Origin: Gnetum montanum
Taxonomy: Eukaryota; Streptophyta; Gnetopsida; Gnetales; Gnetaceae
Direction: 5' to 3'
Length of the DNA stretch: 64,000 bases
Assembly: GCA_015680685.1 (NCBI GenBank)
Contig: MNCI01023893.1
Location: 1 to 64,000 of the forward strand
Part shown: piece by piece, positions 46,301-59,902 of the stretch
Layout of the letters: each line of letters begins with the position of its first letter
How positions within the stretch are numbered: the stretch's first letter is position 1
Notes under the pieces: model-generated
What the model was told of the DNA's origin: nothing
What the model saw: the letters and a program-made list of their open reading frames with translations, nothing else
The model's database searches: none
Made by a program: the position numbers and the translations under genes

Positions 46301-47950
46301 TGCTTTACTTTGATGAGGGTATGATTGAGGGAATTTAGTAGGTTAAGAAGTGCTTTGATTACATTTTTATATGCTTCATAGGACTAATCACTCCTCACTT
46401 CTGTGATGTAGCACTCCATCATAAATTGAATAGAAATATACTAGGCATTTTTCCCTATCATCTCACTTTGTTTAAATCCTTTGACAAGTGTCTAGCTCAT
46501 TGTCTCCATAGTGTCTCAACATCAATAGTATCTTTTATATTTTCTTAATTCATTTTTCATTAGCCCTTTAGCAATATCCATCTAGAGAATGTAAAGTTAT
46601 AGCCAATTTATCTTTCTTCTATAATTTGAAGTTTTGGGTGTATTATCTCTAGTTGTTCAAGTTTAATTAAAGGGTTTTAGTTTTGATGTTCTACATCATC
46701 ACTAGCATTATTATTGGTCATCATTTCTAAAATACCCTAAATTTGATATCCCACATCATTCATAAAATTAATTTTAGTTTCTTGTCTTCAAGTTTTAATA
46801 TCAATGTGCAACATAATCTCCTACATTGATCCTAACATGTAGTTTCAACATCAATTTTGATGTTCTTCCTAATTTTTGATATCATTCCATCATTTATCAT
46901 CCACCATCGCTCTTCTTTGTTCATGATATTTTGATGTTAACTTCAATTGCATATGTCATTTCTCTTATGTAAAAGATTCTAGAAGTTTCTTTGGGTTCCA
47001 AATGTGTCATTCCTTCATGACCTACAATGCATTTCTAACCTATAAATAGGAGTTTACCTCCAATTAAGAAGGGTTTTAATATCTCAAAGAGAGAAAACAT
47101 TGGACAAGATCAATGTCAACAACTATCTTCTCAAGTGTCAGAACTTTTATGTGCTTCTAGCCATCTTAGAATTCTAATTTTTTTGTTATCCTTTACTAGC
47201 ATAGATTTTATGTACATCATGTTATCCTTCTAACTCATGATTATTTCATCTGAATTGGGATCCATACATTGATTTGGTACAATTCTTTCTTCATCTTGCA
47301 AATTTTTCATTTGGAGTAGCATTGTTCCCATAGGGATATTTTTATCAAGCACATAAATCAAAGAGAAATGGAGTAATATGTCTCCTCACTTATTGCCTCT
47401 AATCTCTAATTTATTCTCCAAGATCCTTTTTACACTTGTTTAGGTTTTTTTGTACTTAGTTTTTGAGTTTTCAAATTATAGAATTTGTTTAGATCCTACA
47501 TTATAATATTTGATTTAGGAATAAAACTATTTTTTTTATTTGTAGACCAATTATCTATTATGCTACATATTCCATTATGCCTTTTCTTTTTCATAAAATA
47601 TCCTAAAGGATTTATTTAGATTCTTATTTCACTCATGTAAAATAGGAATAGATTATTTACATTCATACTTGAATTTTTAGTAATTGTTAATACTGCATTG
47701 TCATTAATTTTAAATAATATTTAAAATCATTTATACTACTTATCTATGTTTGAACATAGCTTAGGTTGTTATTTTATTGATGATCTAGAGGTTCCTATTC
47801 GACTTAAGAATATGTATTTAGAGCATTTGATGATCATGAAATGCCTAGTTCATTTCATATAAGGTTATTGTAAATTCAATTATGATCATTTTTACCACAA
47901 TTCTTGGAGGATGAAATGAGGCTAAATAAAGAGAGATTTTTTCCCTTTGA
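46300..47950 (+). repeat. Long LTR of the interrupted gypsy element (approximate limits)
   Basis: Sequence from about 46.6 to 47.9 kb aligns in order with 60.2-61.5 kb. Shared features are alternating 'atcaattttgatgtt' and 'cctacat' motifs, a TATA box (cctataaatagg at 47040, cctataaagagg at 60581), then a 'tatgtgcttctagcc/tatgtgcttctcaac' block and a 'gcttgattgatgatcat'-like tail. The two are LTRs of one family. Here it follows pol and so would be a 3' LTR. Ends not resolved. Confidence 0.55.
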
Positions 47951-48048
47951 TTTTATTTCTACTATGATTTGACACAAGGCTTTGCCCCTAGGAATTACAT
48001 CCCTAGTGATTAGCACTAGTAGCACTACTTCTCATATAGGGGTAGTTA

Positions 48049-48053
48049 ATGTA
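48049..48053. repeat. Left target-site duplication ATGTA (outer copia)
   Basis: Matches 59898-59902. Confidence 0.88.
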
Positions 48054-48893
48054 TGTTGGCTCTTGGAAGTATAAGACAGTAATTATTTTTTATTATATAA
48101 TAGGATTTTATTTTAATAAAATATAGGAAATTTCTGAATTGATAGGAAATTGTAATTTAATTTTGAGGTTTTTTTGTCATTGGAAGTATATTGTATTATT
48201 TTTAGTAAACTTTATCCCACTTGTCACATATATATAAGGAATCTCTTGAAAATTTATATCATGGAAGCATCAACATAATTTTAACAATATTTTGACTATT
48301 TTATCATCAATTCATCAACATCATTCATCATTATCTACTCAATCTTGGAAGTTAAATAGTAAGATTTTGGAATATTCACTATTTTGAGCATTTCTTAGTC
48401 ATTTTGCAACATATTTTAGTGATTCTAGATTTATTAGAAAGCTAGAATAGATGCTTGTGCAAAGATAAAATTCTAGTTTAATATATGTATTTTTAAAAGA
48501 AATTAGCTATATAATTTGTTAGATTTTTTGAATCCTAAATTTTTACTAGAATGAATGATATAAAATGATTAGAACATTTCTCCGTCATAGCATAATAAGT
48601 TGATGTGATATTAGATTTATTTGAAAGATAATATTTATGAAAAATTTAATTTAAAGTTTTACCATTAGAAATATAACAAATTTTAACTTATCATCTCTTA
48701 AAGTTGCACTACTATAATTACTATAATTTTTAATAGATTGGAAAGAACATAATATAACCTCAACTTTTCTTTTATTGTACTTCCTTTTTCCAAATTGTAG
48801 AAAACTTTATATTTAAAAATATAAATTTTATTAGCTAATTATTTGTGAATTTAATATCACCAATAAATTATTTCATTACCTCAAATTCCTTCA
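48054..48893 (+). repeat. 5' LTR of the outer copia (840 bp)
   Basis: Begins TGTTGGCTC and ends CCTTCA. It aligns with 59012-59897 over most of its length, for example 'cttttccccatgtgtcacat' versus 'ctttatcccacttgtcacat'. Clearly diverged, so an old insertion. Confidence 0.9.
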
Positions 48894-48895
48894 CT

Positions 48896-48907
48896 TGGTA
48901 TCGAAGC
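48896..48907 (+). promoter_or_regulatory. Primer binding site, initiator tRNA-Met
   Basis: tggtatcgaagc, two bases after the LTR, matches the tRNA-iMet PBS core (tggtatcagagc) with two changes. Confidence 0.88.
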
Positions 48908-48934
48908 ACTAGAATCACCTATAAAAATAAACAC

Positions 48935-51889
48935 AAAAGACATAGCTAGATACTCCACCATCTTTAATGACTCTCAAGATTTTATCCTATGGACAAGAAT
49001 AATGAAAGTCCTCCTTGAATATAATAACTATTGGGTAATAATTGATATAGGTTTCAAATTAATCTATGATTTTGAAGATTTTACTATGTTATAATCAAAG
49101 AATATAAAAGAAAGAAGAAGCAGTAGAATTTGGCTCTCATGATGCTATTGGCTAGTGTCTGACAAGTTATTTCTACAAGATACAAACTTCATACTATTAA
49201 CAAAGAATTATGGGATAATATCCAATTAAAAGACAAGGAAATCTTGGAAAATTAGCAATTATAGCAAGTAATCTACAAAATAAAATTCAATATCCTAGAA
49301 ATTAGAAGAAATGAAAGACCTGAGGAATTCTTTAATAGAATGTATGATAGCTTACAAAAATAGATAAATGTGACTATGAATACACCAATAGGAAAAAATT
49401 TCAGAAAGTTATTCAAGCTATCTACATAGATCTAAGATTTAAAAACATGATGGAAGACATTCCTCTTTTAAAGGGCTTCAACATGCTTAGTATGAATGAA
49501 TTAGTTGCTCATGGTAGTACCATGCAAATTATGAAGAATAACAAATAATCTAGTCAAGATGATCAAGTCTACATAACTAACCAAAGAAGAAGATGTTCAC
49601 AAGGAATATTTAGAGGAAGAAAAAGATTCAATTATTGAAATAGAGATCAAGAAATAAATATAGAAGAAAATGATGGTCAAAATACTAGAGGAAGATGAAG
49701 AGGTTCAACTAGAGAAAAAGAAAAATGATATCAATATGAAAGAAAAAGATAGGGTTAATACTCGATACCATATTACAACTTATACAAAAGAGAAGGTCAT
49801 ACCATCAATCACTAATAGACTAGAATCATTTTTGAAACAATACATAAATAAACTTTGTAAACAAAATAAATTACTTCCTCATCATTTCAAGAGGATACTC
49901 AATAAGAAGATTCATAAAATTATATAGTCTTCAATTCAATTAAATAAATAAAGAAATATTCTTAAATTATAGATAGTGAGTACTCCAATCACATGACACA
50001 ATTAAAAAATTATCTTTTAAATTACAAAACATGAAATGGTATTGGCAACATTAAAATTGGAGATGGAAAATACTTAGTCAAGAAGAAATAGAAGATTATG
50101 TATTTAAATTAAAAAATGAATAAAATGTCATCATTTCCAATGTGTATTATGTTCCTAATCTTTTAAAACCTCTTATCGTTATTGGAAAAATCTCTAATAG
50201 AGGAAATAATATCAATTTCAAGAGCAATTTCTACATTATCAACAAACACAATGGTGAAGAAATCATGAAAATTAAAACCTTAAATTGTAGAATATATTTC
50301 CTTAAATGTGATTATCTCACTAAACAAGAAGACATCATATGCAACCATACTACTCAAGAAAAGCATGTCCTCACAATAGAAGCAATTCAAATCCCAAATA
50401 AAGATGAAGCCAAGGAAGAGGCTAATAAAGATTTCAACGAGTCTAGAGTTTGGCATGGAAGGCTTGGGCACATATTTTATCACAAAATTGAAAGAATTAT
50501 CAAATAAGAAAAACGTAAGAAAATAAAAATTTTAGATATTCCTTAAGGAAAATGTGATACTTTCATATAATGAAAGAAAACCAATTCTACTCACAACTCT
50601 TATATGATAAATAAGAAAAAACCATTTGATCTTGTACACATGGATCTTGTTGGATTAATACTCACTGTTTCAATAGAAGGGGAAAGTTATTTCATGGTCG
50701 TAGTAGATGACTACTTAAGATACACGTGGACTTACAATATGAAGAAAAAGGTTGAAACCATTAAATACTTTGAAATTTTCCACAAACTAATTAAAAACTC
50801 CATTAATGTTAAGATTAAAGCCATGGTACCAAAAAAAGGTGGTGAATTTATAAATAAATAATTTGATAAGTTCTATGATGAAAATCGTATTTTCATCAAA
50901 CCACATGTGGATATAGCCTAGAATCAAACTAAGTAGCTACAAGGAAGAATAGAACAATATAAGATATGGCAAAGTGCTTACTAAAGCATGTCTCACTGCC
51001 TAACCAATATTGGAGTATAACTATCACAACCACTTGTTACATTTCTAATCGAATCATCACCAAAAGTAATAAATACATATCTCCATATGAAGTTCTATAT
51101 AACTCAATTTCTTACCTTTGTCATATTGGAATATTTGAGTGTCATTACTATGTAAACATCTCAAAACAATTCATTGAAAATCTTGAAGATAGAGGGAAGA
51201 AATGTATCTTTCTTGGTTATGGTTCCCATCCCAATGAATATATGTGCTACAATCCAATGAATCAAAAATGAATTACTTTAACAAATGATATATTTGATAA
51301 GAGAAGGTTTAGTACTAATGACTTTCTTAAAACAAAAGAAAAATCAAACATAAATCAAAGTTCAAAACCTTCAATTAAAAGAAATCATTCTTACACTTAA
51401 GTGCTAAATACAAATTTTTGAATAATAACTACAAGATCTCATGATATTACAAATCTGTTATATTTAGCAATCTTAAGTGAACCAACCAATGTCAATGAAC
51501 TCATGAAATTAAAATCCTGTAAAGAAGTCATGGATAGCAACTACAATGTCATCCTAAGAAATAACACATGGATAGTAGAAAAAGTAAAAGATAAAATGGT
51601 TATTGATGAAAACTGGTTGTATAAAACAAAGGATAATGAAAAATGAGAAGTTATAACACACAAATAAAGACTTGTTCCAAGAGCATTCAAAAAAAATAAA
51701 CACATTGACTATGAAGAAATATTCGCACTGATGGCTAGATTTAAAACCATTAAGCTTATTCTCTCCATAGAAACATATAATGATCAAAAAATTTAACAAA
51801 AATATGCCTATTCAATGTTTCTATATAGCTACATTAAATAATAACTATACATATATCAACTCAAAGGTGATGTTATTAGAGGAAAAGAG
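48935..51889 (+). pseudogene. Copia gag, integrase and 5' part of RT
   Basis: Gag-like sequence (about 48940-49600) starts with STIFNDSQDFILWTRIMKVL and is heavily broken. The GAG-pre-integrase motif VWHGRLGHIFYHKIERIIK lies at 50440-50507. The integrase core runs about 50600-51280: PFDLVHMDLVGLI, GESYFMVVVDDYLRYTWTY, MVPKKGGEFINK (Asp..Asp pattern partly visible), and later KKCIFLGYGSHPNEYMCYNP. The beginning of the RT (NNTWIVEK-like, then 'VPRAFKKNKHIDYEE'-like sequence) reaches 51889, where the inner element interrupts. Several open stretches of 80-120 codons remain. The product would have been a gag-pol polyprotein in virus-like particles. Confidence 0.85.
51885..51889. repeat. Left target-site duplication AAGAG (inner copia)
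   Basis: Matches 57842-57846. Confidence 0.92.
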
Positions 51890-52422
51890 TGTAAGAAAAA
51901 ATTTGTGGATTACATAAGAAATTTACATGCATAGACAACTGGAAATGCATAATGCTGAAGCAAATGGAACTAACCTCTATTAATGCCTTGAATTAAACTT
52001 GGAATTTTGATTCTTCTTTCACACCAACACTCTACAACAATGGTGTATGAAACCTCTAAGCATCTATGAAAGGGACCAGAACTACAATCCTACTATGAAT
52101 CATGGTATCTTTGTTCTCCCATCAAGAACAAATTTATAGGCCAAGGAATTGATTACCATGAGAAATTAGAAAAAAAATAAGAGATTTAATGCCAATGAAT
52201 AAATAGATATGGACACCACCTTAATTCCTTAACATACACATAAACATGGAAAATGCATTACATGATGTGTACGTGCAAACATGGAAAACACATTACTTGA
52301 TGTGTATGTGTAAATGTGAAAAACATGTTACATGAAAACATGAAAAATGTGTTAAGCATAAACATGGAAAACATGTTATGCATAAAAATGAAAAATTCAT
52401 TACTTGATATGTCTGTGTTACA
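51890..52422 (-). repeat. 3' LTR of the inner copia (533 bp)
   Basis: Left LTR on the plus strand. Contains tandem 'acatggaaaa(c/t).cattacttgatgtgt'-like units near 52240-52420, which are also seen in the partner LTR near 57690-57830. Confidence 0.92.
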
Positions 52423-52433
52423 ATCTCCCACTT
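52423..52433 (-). promoter_or_regulatory. Polypurine tract of the inner copia
   Basis: Minus-strand aagtgggagat directly abuts the LTR, a typical copia PPT. Confidence 0.8.
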
Positions 52434-52984
52434 GGTCTCCATATTTAATCAAGTCTAGAGTTTAAAAAATAAATGCATGAATCATGGAAATAGTTCCTCT
52501 TAATGTGAGTATTATTTTCCATGTATTACAATGCATTATCTCTCAAATTTAATTTTTTATATGGTAATTATCTTTATGAATAAACCAATGTTCATTCTAG
52601 GTCCTACCATATGTCAATTTTCTCTTTCATAACTATATGTGCAAACTACATAAGAAGATAGAACAACTGAATAAGAGTTTTATTAAGACTATAAAGTTGT
52701 ACATACAACAACTTACATTATGGAAAAAAGTCCCATTTGAAATACATGATTCTTAAATGACTTTAGTGACATTTCTTTAGTCAAATGATTAGCTATCATC
52801 AATTCAATGAATATATTCTCAATGACCACTTTGTTTTCTTTAATGCATTCCCTTATGGCTAAGTACTTTATGTCAATGTGTTTACTTCAAATACCACTCT
52901 TATTATTCATATCCATAAATATGATAACTAAATTATCACAAAACATTGTTAATGACCTAGATATAGGATCCACAATTTAAAGCC

Positions 52985-55900
52985 CTGATATGAAACTCTT
53001 TTACCATACAACATGTGAAGTAGCCTCAAAACAAGTAACAAACTCTACCTCCATGATGGAAGTAGTAACCAAAGTTTTCTTTTCACTCCTCCATGATATA
53101 GCTCCTTTAGCTTGCCTAAAAACATAACTAGATGTTGATTTCCATGAATCAACACAGCCATCAAGGTTTGAATTAGAGTAGCCAATCACCTCTAAGGAGT
53201 CAATTCATTTATACATAAGCATGTAATATTTTGTACCTCATCACTTTCTTTGTACCCCTCTAGTGGTTAATACCTAGATTAATCTAATATTTGTCCAAAA
53301 TTCCCATAGCAAATGCAATGTGAGGTCTTGTGTAGACTTGAGTATCTATAAGGCTTCCAATAGCTAAAGCATATAGAATGTTACTCATCTGACTTTTCTC
53401 TAAATCATTCCTAGGGTACTAGTTCAAATTGAACCTATCGCCCTTCACAATGGATGCTATACTTGGTGAACAATCTTTCATTTGAAACCTCTCTAAAACT
53501 TTATTGATATAGGTTTTCTATGATAATACCAAAATACATCTAGATCTATCCCTATGAATCTGAATGTCAATCACATAAGATACCTCACCCAAATCCTTCA
53601 TGTCAAAATTATTAGAGAGAAAATAATTCACCTCATATAGAAATCCACTATTATTAGTTGCAAGAAAGATATCATCCACATATAGAACAAGAAAATAGAT
53701 TTTTCTCCCATTAACCTTTTGGTATATACATTGATCCATTATGTTTTTTGTCAAAACCAAATGAAGTGATGATATAATGTAATTTTAAGTACCATTGATG
53801 AGAGTCTTGTTTCAATCCATATATGGATATTTTGAGCTTGCATACTAATTGCTCATCATCAAAAAAGGAAAATGCTTCAAGTTGTTTCATATAAACCTTT
53901 TCCTCTTGATCACTATTGAGGAGTGTTATTTTTACATCCATTTGATGTAATTCAAAATCAAAATGGGAAATCAATGACACAATAACATGAAGGAAGTCCT
54001 TCTTAGATATAGGAGAAACGGTCTCCTTGTAATCTATTCCCTTTTTTTAAGTGAACCCTTTAGCAACAAGTCTAGCCTTATATCTTTCAATGTTTCCCAA
54101 TGAGTCTTTCTTAGTCTTGAAGACCCATTTGCATCTAATGGCTCTTACACCATCAGGAAACTTGACAAGATCAAAAATTTCATTATTTGACATAGAGTTC
54201 ATCTCGTCTTTCCTAACATCATACCACAAGTTAGATTCTTTACAACTTATGGCTTGTGAAAAGGCTCTGCGGTCATTTTTAGCTCCTATGTTGTAGTCAA
54301 ACTCTTATAGATTCACCATATAGTCACTAGGAATCATTGATTTCCTTACTGTAGTAGATCTTTTTAATGTTGGTTCATCATTCTCTTGAGGATCATGATG
54401 ATCAACAGGTTCTGGTATTTTTTCTTCAATTAGATCTACTACTTCTTGATCAGTAGTTTGTGAAACTTCAATGACTGGTTGTTGTTCATTACACATTTGT
54501 TCTCTAGCTGTATTGTGCACAATAATCAGTCTATCATTTGAAGTAGCACATTGAGTTTCTATATGATCTATCTTCAGGATAATGTTCCAAGATCTACTAC
54601 TTCAACTAATCATGTCATTCTCAAGAAATTTAGCTTTCTTTGATCCCACAAACCTAGTAGTATGTGATGAGCAATAAAATCTATATCCCTTAGACTATTT
54701 AGCATATCCAATGAAATATCCACTTATGATCCTTGGGTCTAGCTTCTTTTCTTATGGATTATAGACTCTTACTTCATACGGTAATCCCCAAATGTGTATA
54801 TGTTGCAAACTCAATTTCCAACCTTTCCATAATTCAAATGGGATCTTTGAGATAACCTTGGTTGGAACTTGGTTTAATATGTACACCACCATCTTAAGAG
54901 CTTCAGTCCACAAGGACATAAAAAGCTTGGAGCTACTAAGGATACTCCATACCATGTCTAATAATGTTCGGTTTCTTCTTTCTGCCACACCATTCTAGTC
55001 TGGAGAACTAGGCATAGTGTATTGGGCAAGAATTCCATGCTCTTAAAAAAACTTAGTAAATGGACTAAGTGCTTGTCCATCATTAGTATATCTACCATAG
55101 TATTCACCACCTCTATCAGATTTCACTAACTTTAATTTCTTACCACATTGTGTCTCTAATTTAACCTTAAAAACCTTAAAGGCATCTAAAGCTTCACTCT
55201 TGTTATGAAGTAGGTAGAGATACATATATCATGAGTAATCATCAATAAAGATAATAAAATAATTTTGATCATATGCATCCATATCTAGACTACACATATA
55301 TGTATGTATGATCTCTAATATGTCTGAACTCCTCTTGGTACCTTTCTTTAACATATTGGTCTGCTTTCCCTTTATGTAGTCGACACAAGTGTCAAAGTTA
55401 GTAATCTAGAGTACTAAGTACTTCATCATTTAATAATCTCTTTATTCTCTCAATAGAGATATGTCCTAATCTACAATGCCACAACATACAGGATTCATCA
55501 TTCATAGCACATCTCTTAATGTTGGCATGAACATGCATAGAAGTACAAGAAGTTTCCTTTTGTAAATTAATGTTAAAAAGACCATCTATCAATGTACCAC
55601 TTCCAATAAGTTCAAATCTATAATATAGACTGAATATAGTTCTTGAAGAAATAAAGGAAAATCCCAATGATATAAGCCTTGAAATAGAAATTAAATTTCT
55701 TGAAAAACTTTGAATATAAAATGTCTTTTTCAACTATAAAATAAAACCATTGCATAAAACTAATTTGCATGTTTTGAGTGCCTCCACATGTAAGTGCATC
55801 TTGTTTCCTGAATAGATGCATGACTCACTTTCTACTAGCTTCCTTAGGTTTTGCACCCCCTGCAAGGAATTGGTAACATGGATTGTAGAACTAGATTCAA

Positions 55901-57290
55901 TCCACCATGTGTCATGGCCAACATCAACCATATAAGATTCAAAAAAAACAAGTGAGAGTTGAGTACCTTTCTTTTTAAGCCATTTCTAATATTTAGAATA
56001 ATCCTTCTTTATGTGACCTTTCTTTTTGCAGAAAAAGCATCTAGATTCCTTCTTAATATTAGTTGTGTAGGAAATTTGACCTTCCAGTTTCCTTTGGCTT
56101 GTTCTTTATTGTTTTCTTGTGTGACTAGATGCACACACTCTCTCACTTCCATTTCAAGTCTACCCTCTTCTTGCACACACATGATCATTGGTTCATTCAT
56201 TAACCATTTGCCCCTATGTGTGTTATAAGAAATATTAAAGGGTCTATACTATGGTGGAAGCATGTTTAATATGTAGTGCAAAAGGAAAGATTCTGACATC
56301 TCAACCTCAAGTGTTTTAAGTTGAGTTGCCATATCCCTCATTTGCATGATGTGATCATGCACACCACAAATTTGGTGAGCTTCATGAATGAGAACTTCAT
56401 TATTAAGATGCTAGCTAGTGCTTTGTCTAATGACTCAAATTGTTCATCAATTTCCTTTGACAAAACATCCACATTGTCATACCATTCTAGTGAACCACAC
56501 ATACCAGCTGAGATCTTGGCTTTTGTGAATATGACAAAGATGATTAGATCACTCCCATTTTTCATAATTACCAATATCATCCAAATGGTTGGTTGTTGTA
56601 ACAACAAGTGGTTCATCCTTACCTAAAGCATAATAAATGTCCATCTAGCCTACATGAAGAATAATTCTCTCCTTCCACACCTTATAATTATCACTCTTTA
56701 ATTCAAGAACGTCACAATTAAAATCATAGTAGCTTATAGGTTGTACAACTACATAATTAAACATGCTTATGTCACTAAATGTAAGGTTAAAATACTAGAA
56801 GACATGTTTACCAATGTAAATCATGTAAAAATATAAATCAAATGACATAAAATTACCTATGGGCTCAATTTTAATTCAAATAGATTCATATATCCTTATG
56901 AAGAAACTGTTAAATTATGTTCTTTTCCTTTATCCTTGTGGGAAAAATAAGAAAAATAACTTAACATATCATCCTAATTTATCATATTAAATACAATAAA
57001 AATTCTTGTGGGATAAATTTTATTATATAACATATGATTAATCACAATTTAATTTTCCATATGTGATTCAAAACTTTTAACAGTTTTGCATAATTAAAGA
57101 TGTTGTGGCTACTCTCTAATTGTATAAAAAAATAAGGATCACAAGTTACAATTTTATGTAGAAAAAACTATGCACTGTACATCACAGAGGTTAGTAATTT
57201 TACAAGGATGTCCATCACAATCATAGTCCATCACAATCATATATAGGCCTTTCACTTACTAACTAGTAATGGCATCAAGACAAAGATAGA
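52985..57290 (-). pseudogene. Inner copia gag-pol
   Basis: Reading the minus strand: gag (about 57280-56000, for example WYDNVDVLSKEIDEQFESLD), then a zinc knuckle CFFCKKKGHIKKDY near 56005-56040 (last Cys replaced by Tyr). A protease-like WWIESSSTIHVTNS and the GAG-pre-integrase MLWHCRLGHISIERIKRLL follow. Integrase segments lie at about 55300-54720 (LVKSDRGGEYYGRY, NRTLLDMVWSILSSSKLFMS). The RT has IRCKWVFKTKKDSLGNIERY, VKITLLNSDQEEKVYMKQLE, IYGLKQDSHQWY and LVLYVDDIFLATN (YVDD at 53671-53682, intact). RNase H has YSNSNLDGCVDSWKSTSSYV and AISWRSEKKTLVTTSIMEVE. Stops, several of them TAG, and frameshifts break it, but the domains are complete. Confidence 0.92.
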
Positions 57291-57293
57291 GAT

Positions 57294-57308
57294 GAATCTT
57301 TGATACCA
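57294..57308 (-). promoter_or_regulatory. Primer binding site of the inner copia, tRNA-Met type
   Basis: Minus-strand tggtatcaaagattc, two bases from the LTR. Confidence 0.88.
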
Positions 57309-57310
57309 AA

Positions 57311-57841
57311 TGTAAGACAAAATTTGTGGATTACATAAGAAATTTACATGCATAGACAACTAGATATGCACAATGTAGAAGTAAATGGAACTAACCTCCA
57401 ACCATTGATGCTTTGAATTAAACTTGGTGTTTTGATTCTTATTTTATACCAGTGCTCTACAATGATAGTATATGCAACCTCTAAGCATCTGTGAAAGGGA
57501 CTAGAACTATAATCCTATTGTGATTCATGGTGCCTTTGTTCTTCCATTAAGAATGAATTTATAGGCCACAGAATCGGTTACCATGAGAAATTAGAAAAAA
57601 AATAAGAGACCCAATTCCAATCCATAAACACATTAAGAGAGCCAATGCCAATGCATAAAAAGATATTGGAGGCCACCTTAACACATTAACATACGCATAA
57701 ACATGGAAAATGTGTTACTTGATGTGTACATGTAAACATGAAAAATAGGATACTTGATGTGTATGCGTAAATGTGGAAAATGCATTACATGTAAATGTGG
57801 AAAATGTGTTACTTGATGCTTATGCATAAATTCATCTTACA
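57311..57841 (-). repeat. 5' LTR of the inner copia (531 bp)
   Basis: Partner of 51890-52422, the same length within two bases and alignable throughout. Confidence 0.92.
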
Positions 57842-57846
57842 AAGAG
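57842..57846. repeat. Right target-site duplication AAGAG (inner copia)
   Basis: Copy of 51885-51889; the outer RT frame resumes here. Confidence 0.92.
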
Positions 57847-58955
57847 AACAAAGTGTGAAATCTTAAAAAAGCTCTAAATGGCCTAAAGTAAGTACCCAAG
57901 GCTTAGTTCCAAAGAATTAATGACTATATCACTAGAAAGAATTATCAAAACTTCATATTGGAACTAACATTATGTTTTAAGAAGGAAGAAGATGATTTCA
58001 TCATCATATCACTATATGTAGATGAAATTATATTTATTTCCACTAATAAAAGGCTAGGAAACAATTTCAAGAATGACATGAAAACTAAATTTGAAATGAA
58101 GGATCTTAGAGATCTCAAATACTTCGTAAGAATTAAAGTGAACTATGATAAGGAAGGAATGAAGATTCATCAAATAAAATATACAAATTCCATCATTAAA
58201 ACATTTAATCTAAATAATGAAAATCTAGTCATTAGTCCTTTACCATACAATTAGAAGTTAATCAAAAATGATATGACTCCTCTCATAGATGCAACTATGT
58301 ATAGAACCATGATTGGATCACTTTAGTTTGTCTACCATACCAAACTAGATTTAGAATATGCAACATCATAATTATCCAAATTCATATAAGAGCTAAGAAA
58401 ATATTACATGTAAGCACTTGTGCATCTCCTCAAATATGTAGAAGGAACTTGCAACTTTGGAAACCAATTTAGTGAAGGAGATAATAATCTTCATTCATAT
58501 TCAGATGCTGATTAGGTATGAGATAATGATGATAGAAAATTGTCATTAAGAGCTCTTATTATGCATTGAAAACATTTAATATACTAGATATAAAAGAAAT
58601 AATCATTCATGAACTTATCCACTTATGAAGTAGAATTTATTACCATGGTTGGATGCCTCCAACACATACTCTAGCTAAACAAACTTCTCTTACAATTAGG
58701 ATTTAAATTTGATCTTCTTACAAATTTTTATTATGAAAATACAATAGCAATTCAACTATCCAAGACTATGTATATCACAAAAAATATAAACAGAGTGACA
58801 TCAAGTACTATTTCATGAAGCAAGAAGTGAAAGAAGGAACCATCAAATCGATTCACATTAGTTCAAAAGAGAAACTTGCTGACTTAATAATAAAAGATCA
58901 TTTATCTCACAGGATCAAGTACCTCATGAATCTATAGGAATTTAGAGCATGATAA
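57847..58955 (+). pseudogene. Copia RT 3' part and RNase H (outer element)
   Basis: Resumes with KCEILKKALNGLK, then IISLYVDEIIFISTNKRLGN (58015-58026 reads YVDE instead of YVDD), TKFEMKDLRDLKYFVRIKV and ATMYRTMIGSL. RNase H follows: LHSYSDAD, STYEVEFITMVGCLQ and QLGFKFDLLTNFYYENTIAI. One 98-codon stretch is open (57958-58254). It is the continuation of 48935-51889. Confidence 0.85.
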
Positions 58956-59011
58956 AGAAAGAATAAAGCAAAGATGAAGAATGAAGATTTCCTTCCACTC
59001 TAACGAAGGAT

Positions 59012-59897
59012 TGTTAGCCTTTTAGAATAGAAGATAATAATTTTTTATTTTATTATACAATAAGAGTTTATTTAATAAAATATATGAAATTTCTGAAATG
59101 TTATTTTAGTCTTAATCCATATATAAATATATATATAGATATACAATTTTTTAGGTTTTTTTGGATCATTGGAACTATATTGTATTATTTATAGTAAGCT
59201 TTTCCCCATGTGTCACATATATATATTCAAGACATCTCTTGAAAATTTGTATCATGGAATCATCAGCAAAATTTTAGTAATAATTTGAATATATTTTCAT
59301 CAATTCATCAACAACATTCATCATTATTTACTCAATCTTGGAAGTTCAATAGTCAAAATTAGGGACATTTGCTATGTTAGTCATATCTCAATCATTTTCA
59401 AACATTTTTAGTGATTCTAGATTTATTAGAATTCTTGATATATGGATAAATGATGCTAAAATTTTAATGTAATATCTATTGTGGTTTGGAAGAAATAAGC
59501 TCTATAATTTGGTATATTTTCTGAATCCCACATTTTTAGTAGAAAAAATGATGATCAATGATTAAATTATTTCTCCCTCATCAAACAATGATTTAATGTG
59601 ATTTTAAATTTATTTTAAAGCTAATATTTTGTGGAATTCTTAGTTAAAATTTTAGCATTATAAATCCAACAAATTTTGGATTCTCATCTCTCAAAATTAC
59701 ACTACTAGAATTATTGCTATTTTTAATAGATTGGAAAGAATATAATACAACCTTAGCTTACACATATTATTTTTAGTACTTAATTTTTTCAAAATATAGA
59801 TAAACTCATAATATTTCCAAAAATATAAAGTTTATTAGTTGATTCTTTGTGAATTTAAGATAACCATATAATTATTTTGTTTTCTTAAATTCATTCA
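59012..59897 (+). repeat. 3' LTR of the outer copia (886 bp)
   Basis: Begins TGTTAGCC and ends ATTCA. It is preceded by a decayed polypurine tract (cgaagga). Confidence 0.9.
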
Positions 59898-59902
59898 ATG
59901 TA
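59898..59902. repeat. Right target-site duplication ATGTA (outer copia)
   Basis: Copy of 48049-48053. Confidence 0.88.

Larger units (their letters stand above)
51890..57841 (-). mobile_element. Nested Ty1/copia element on the minus strand
   Basis: Bounded by LTRs 51890-52422 and 57311-57841 with TGTAAGA/TCTTACA-type ends and by AAGAG duplications. On the minus strand the order is PBS (57294-57308), gag, zinc knuckle, GAG-pre-integrase, integrase, RT, RNase H and polypurine tract (52423-52433). It inserted into the RT of the outer copia element and is less decayed than its host. Confidence 0.95.
48054..59897 (+). mobile_element. Ty1/copia element, split by a second copia element
   Basis: Bounded by LTRs 48054-48893 and 59012-59897 and by ATGTA duplications. 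Order: LTR, tRNA-iMet PBS, gag, GAG-pre-integrase, integrase, RT, RNase H, LTR, the copia arrangement. The RT is interrupted at 51889/57842 by a minus-strand copia element. Without that insert it would be about 5.9 kb. Confidence 0.93.

Noticed and set aside
52240-52420. Short spaced repeats resembling a CRISPR array (acatggaaaa..cattacttgatgtgt)
   Set aside because: Units are imperfect, spacing irregular, they lie inside both LTRs of a copia element, and the sequence is plant-like.
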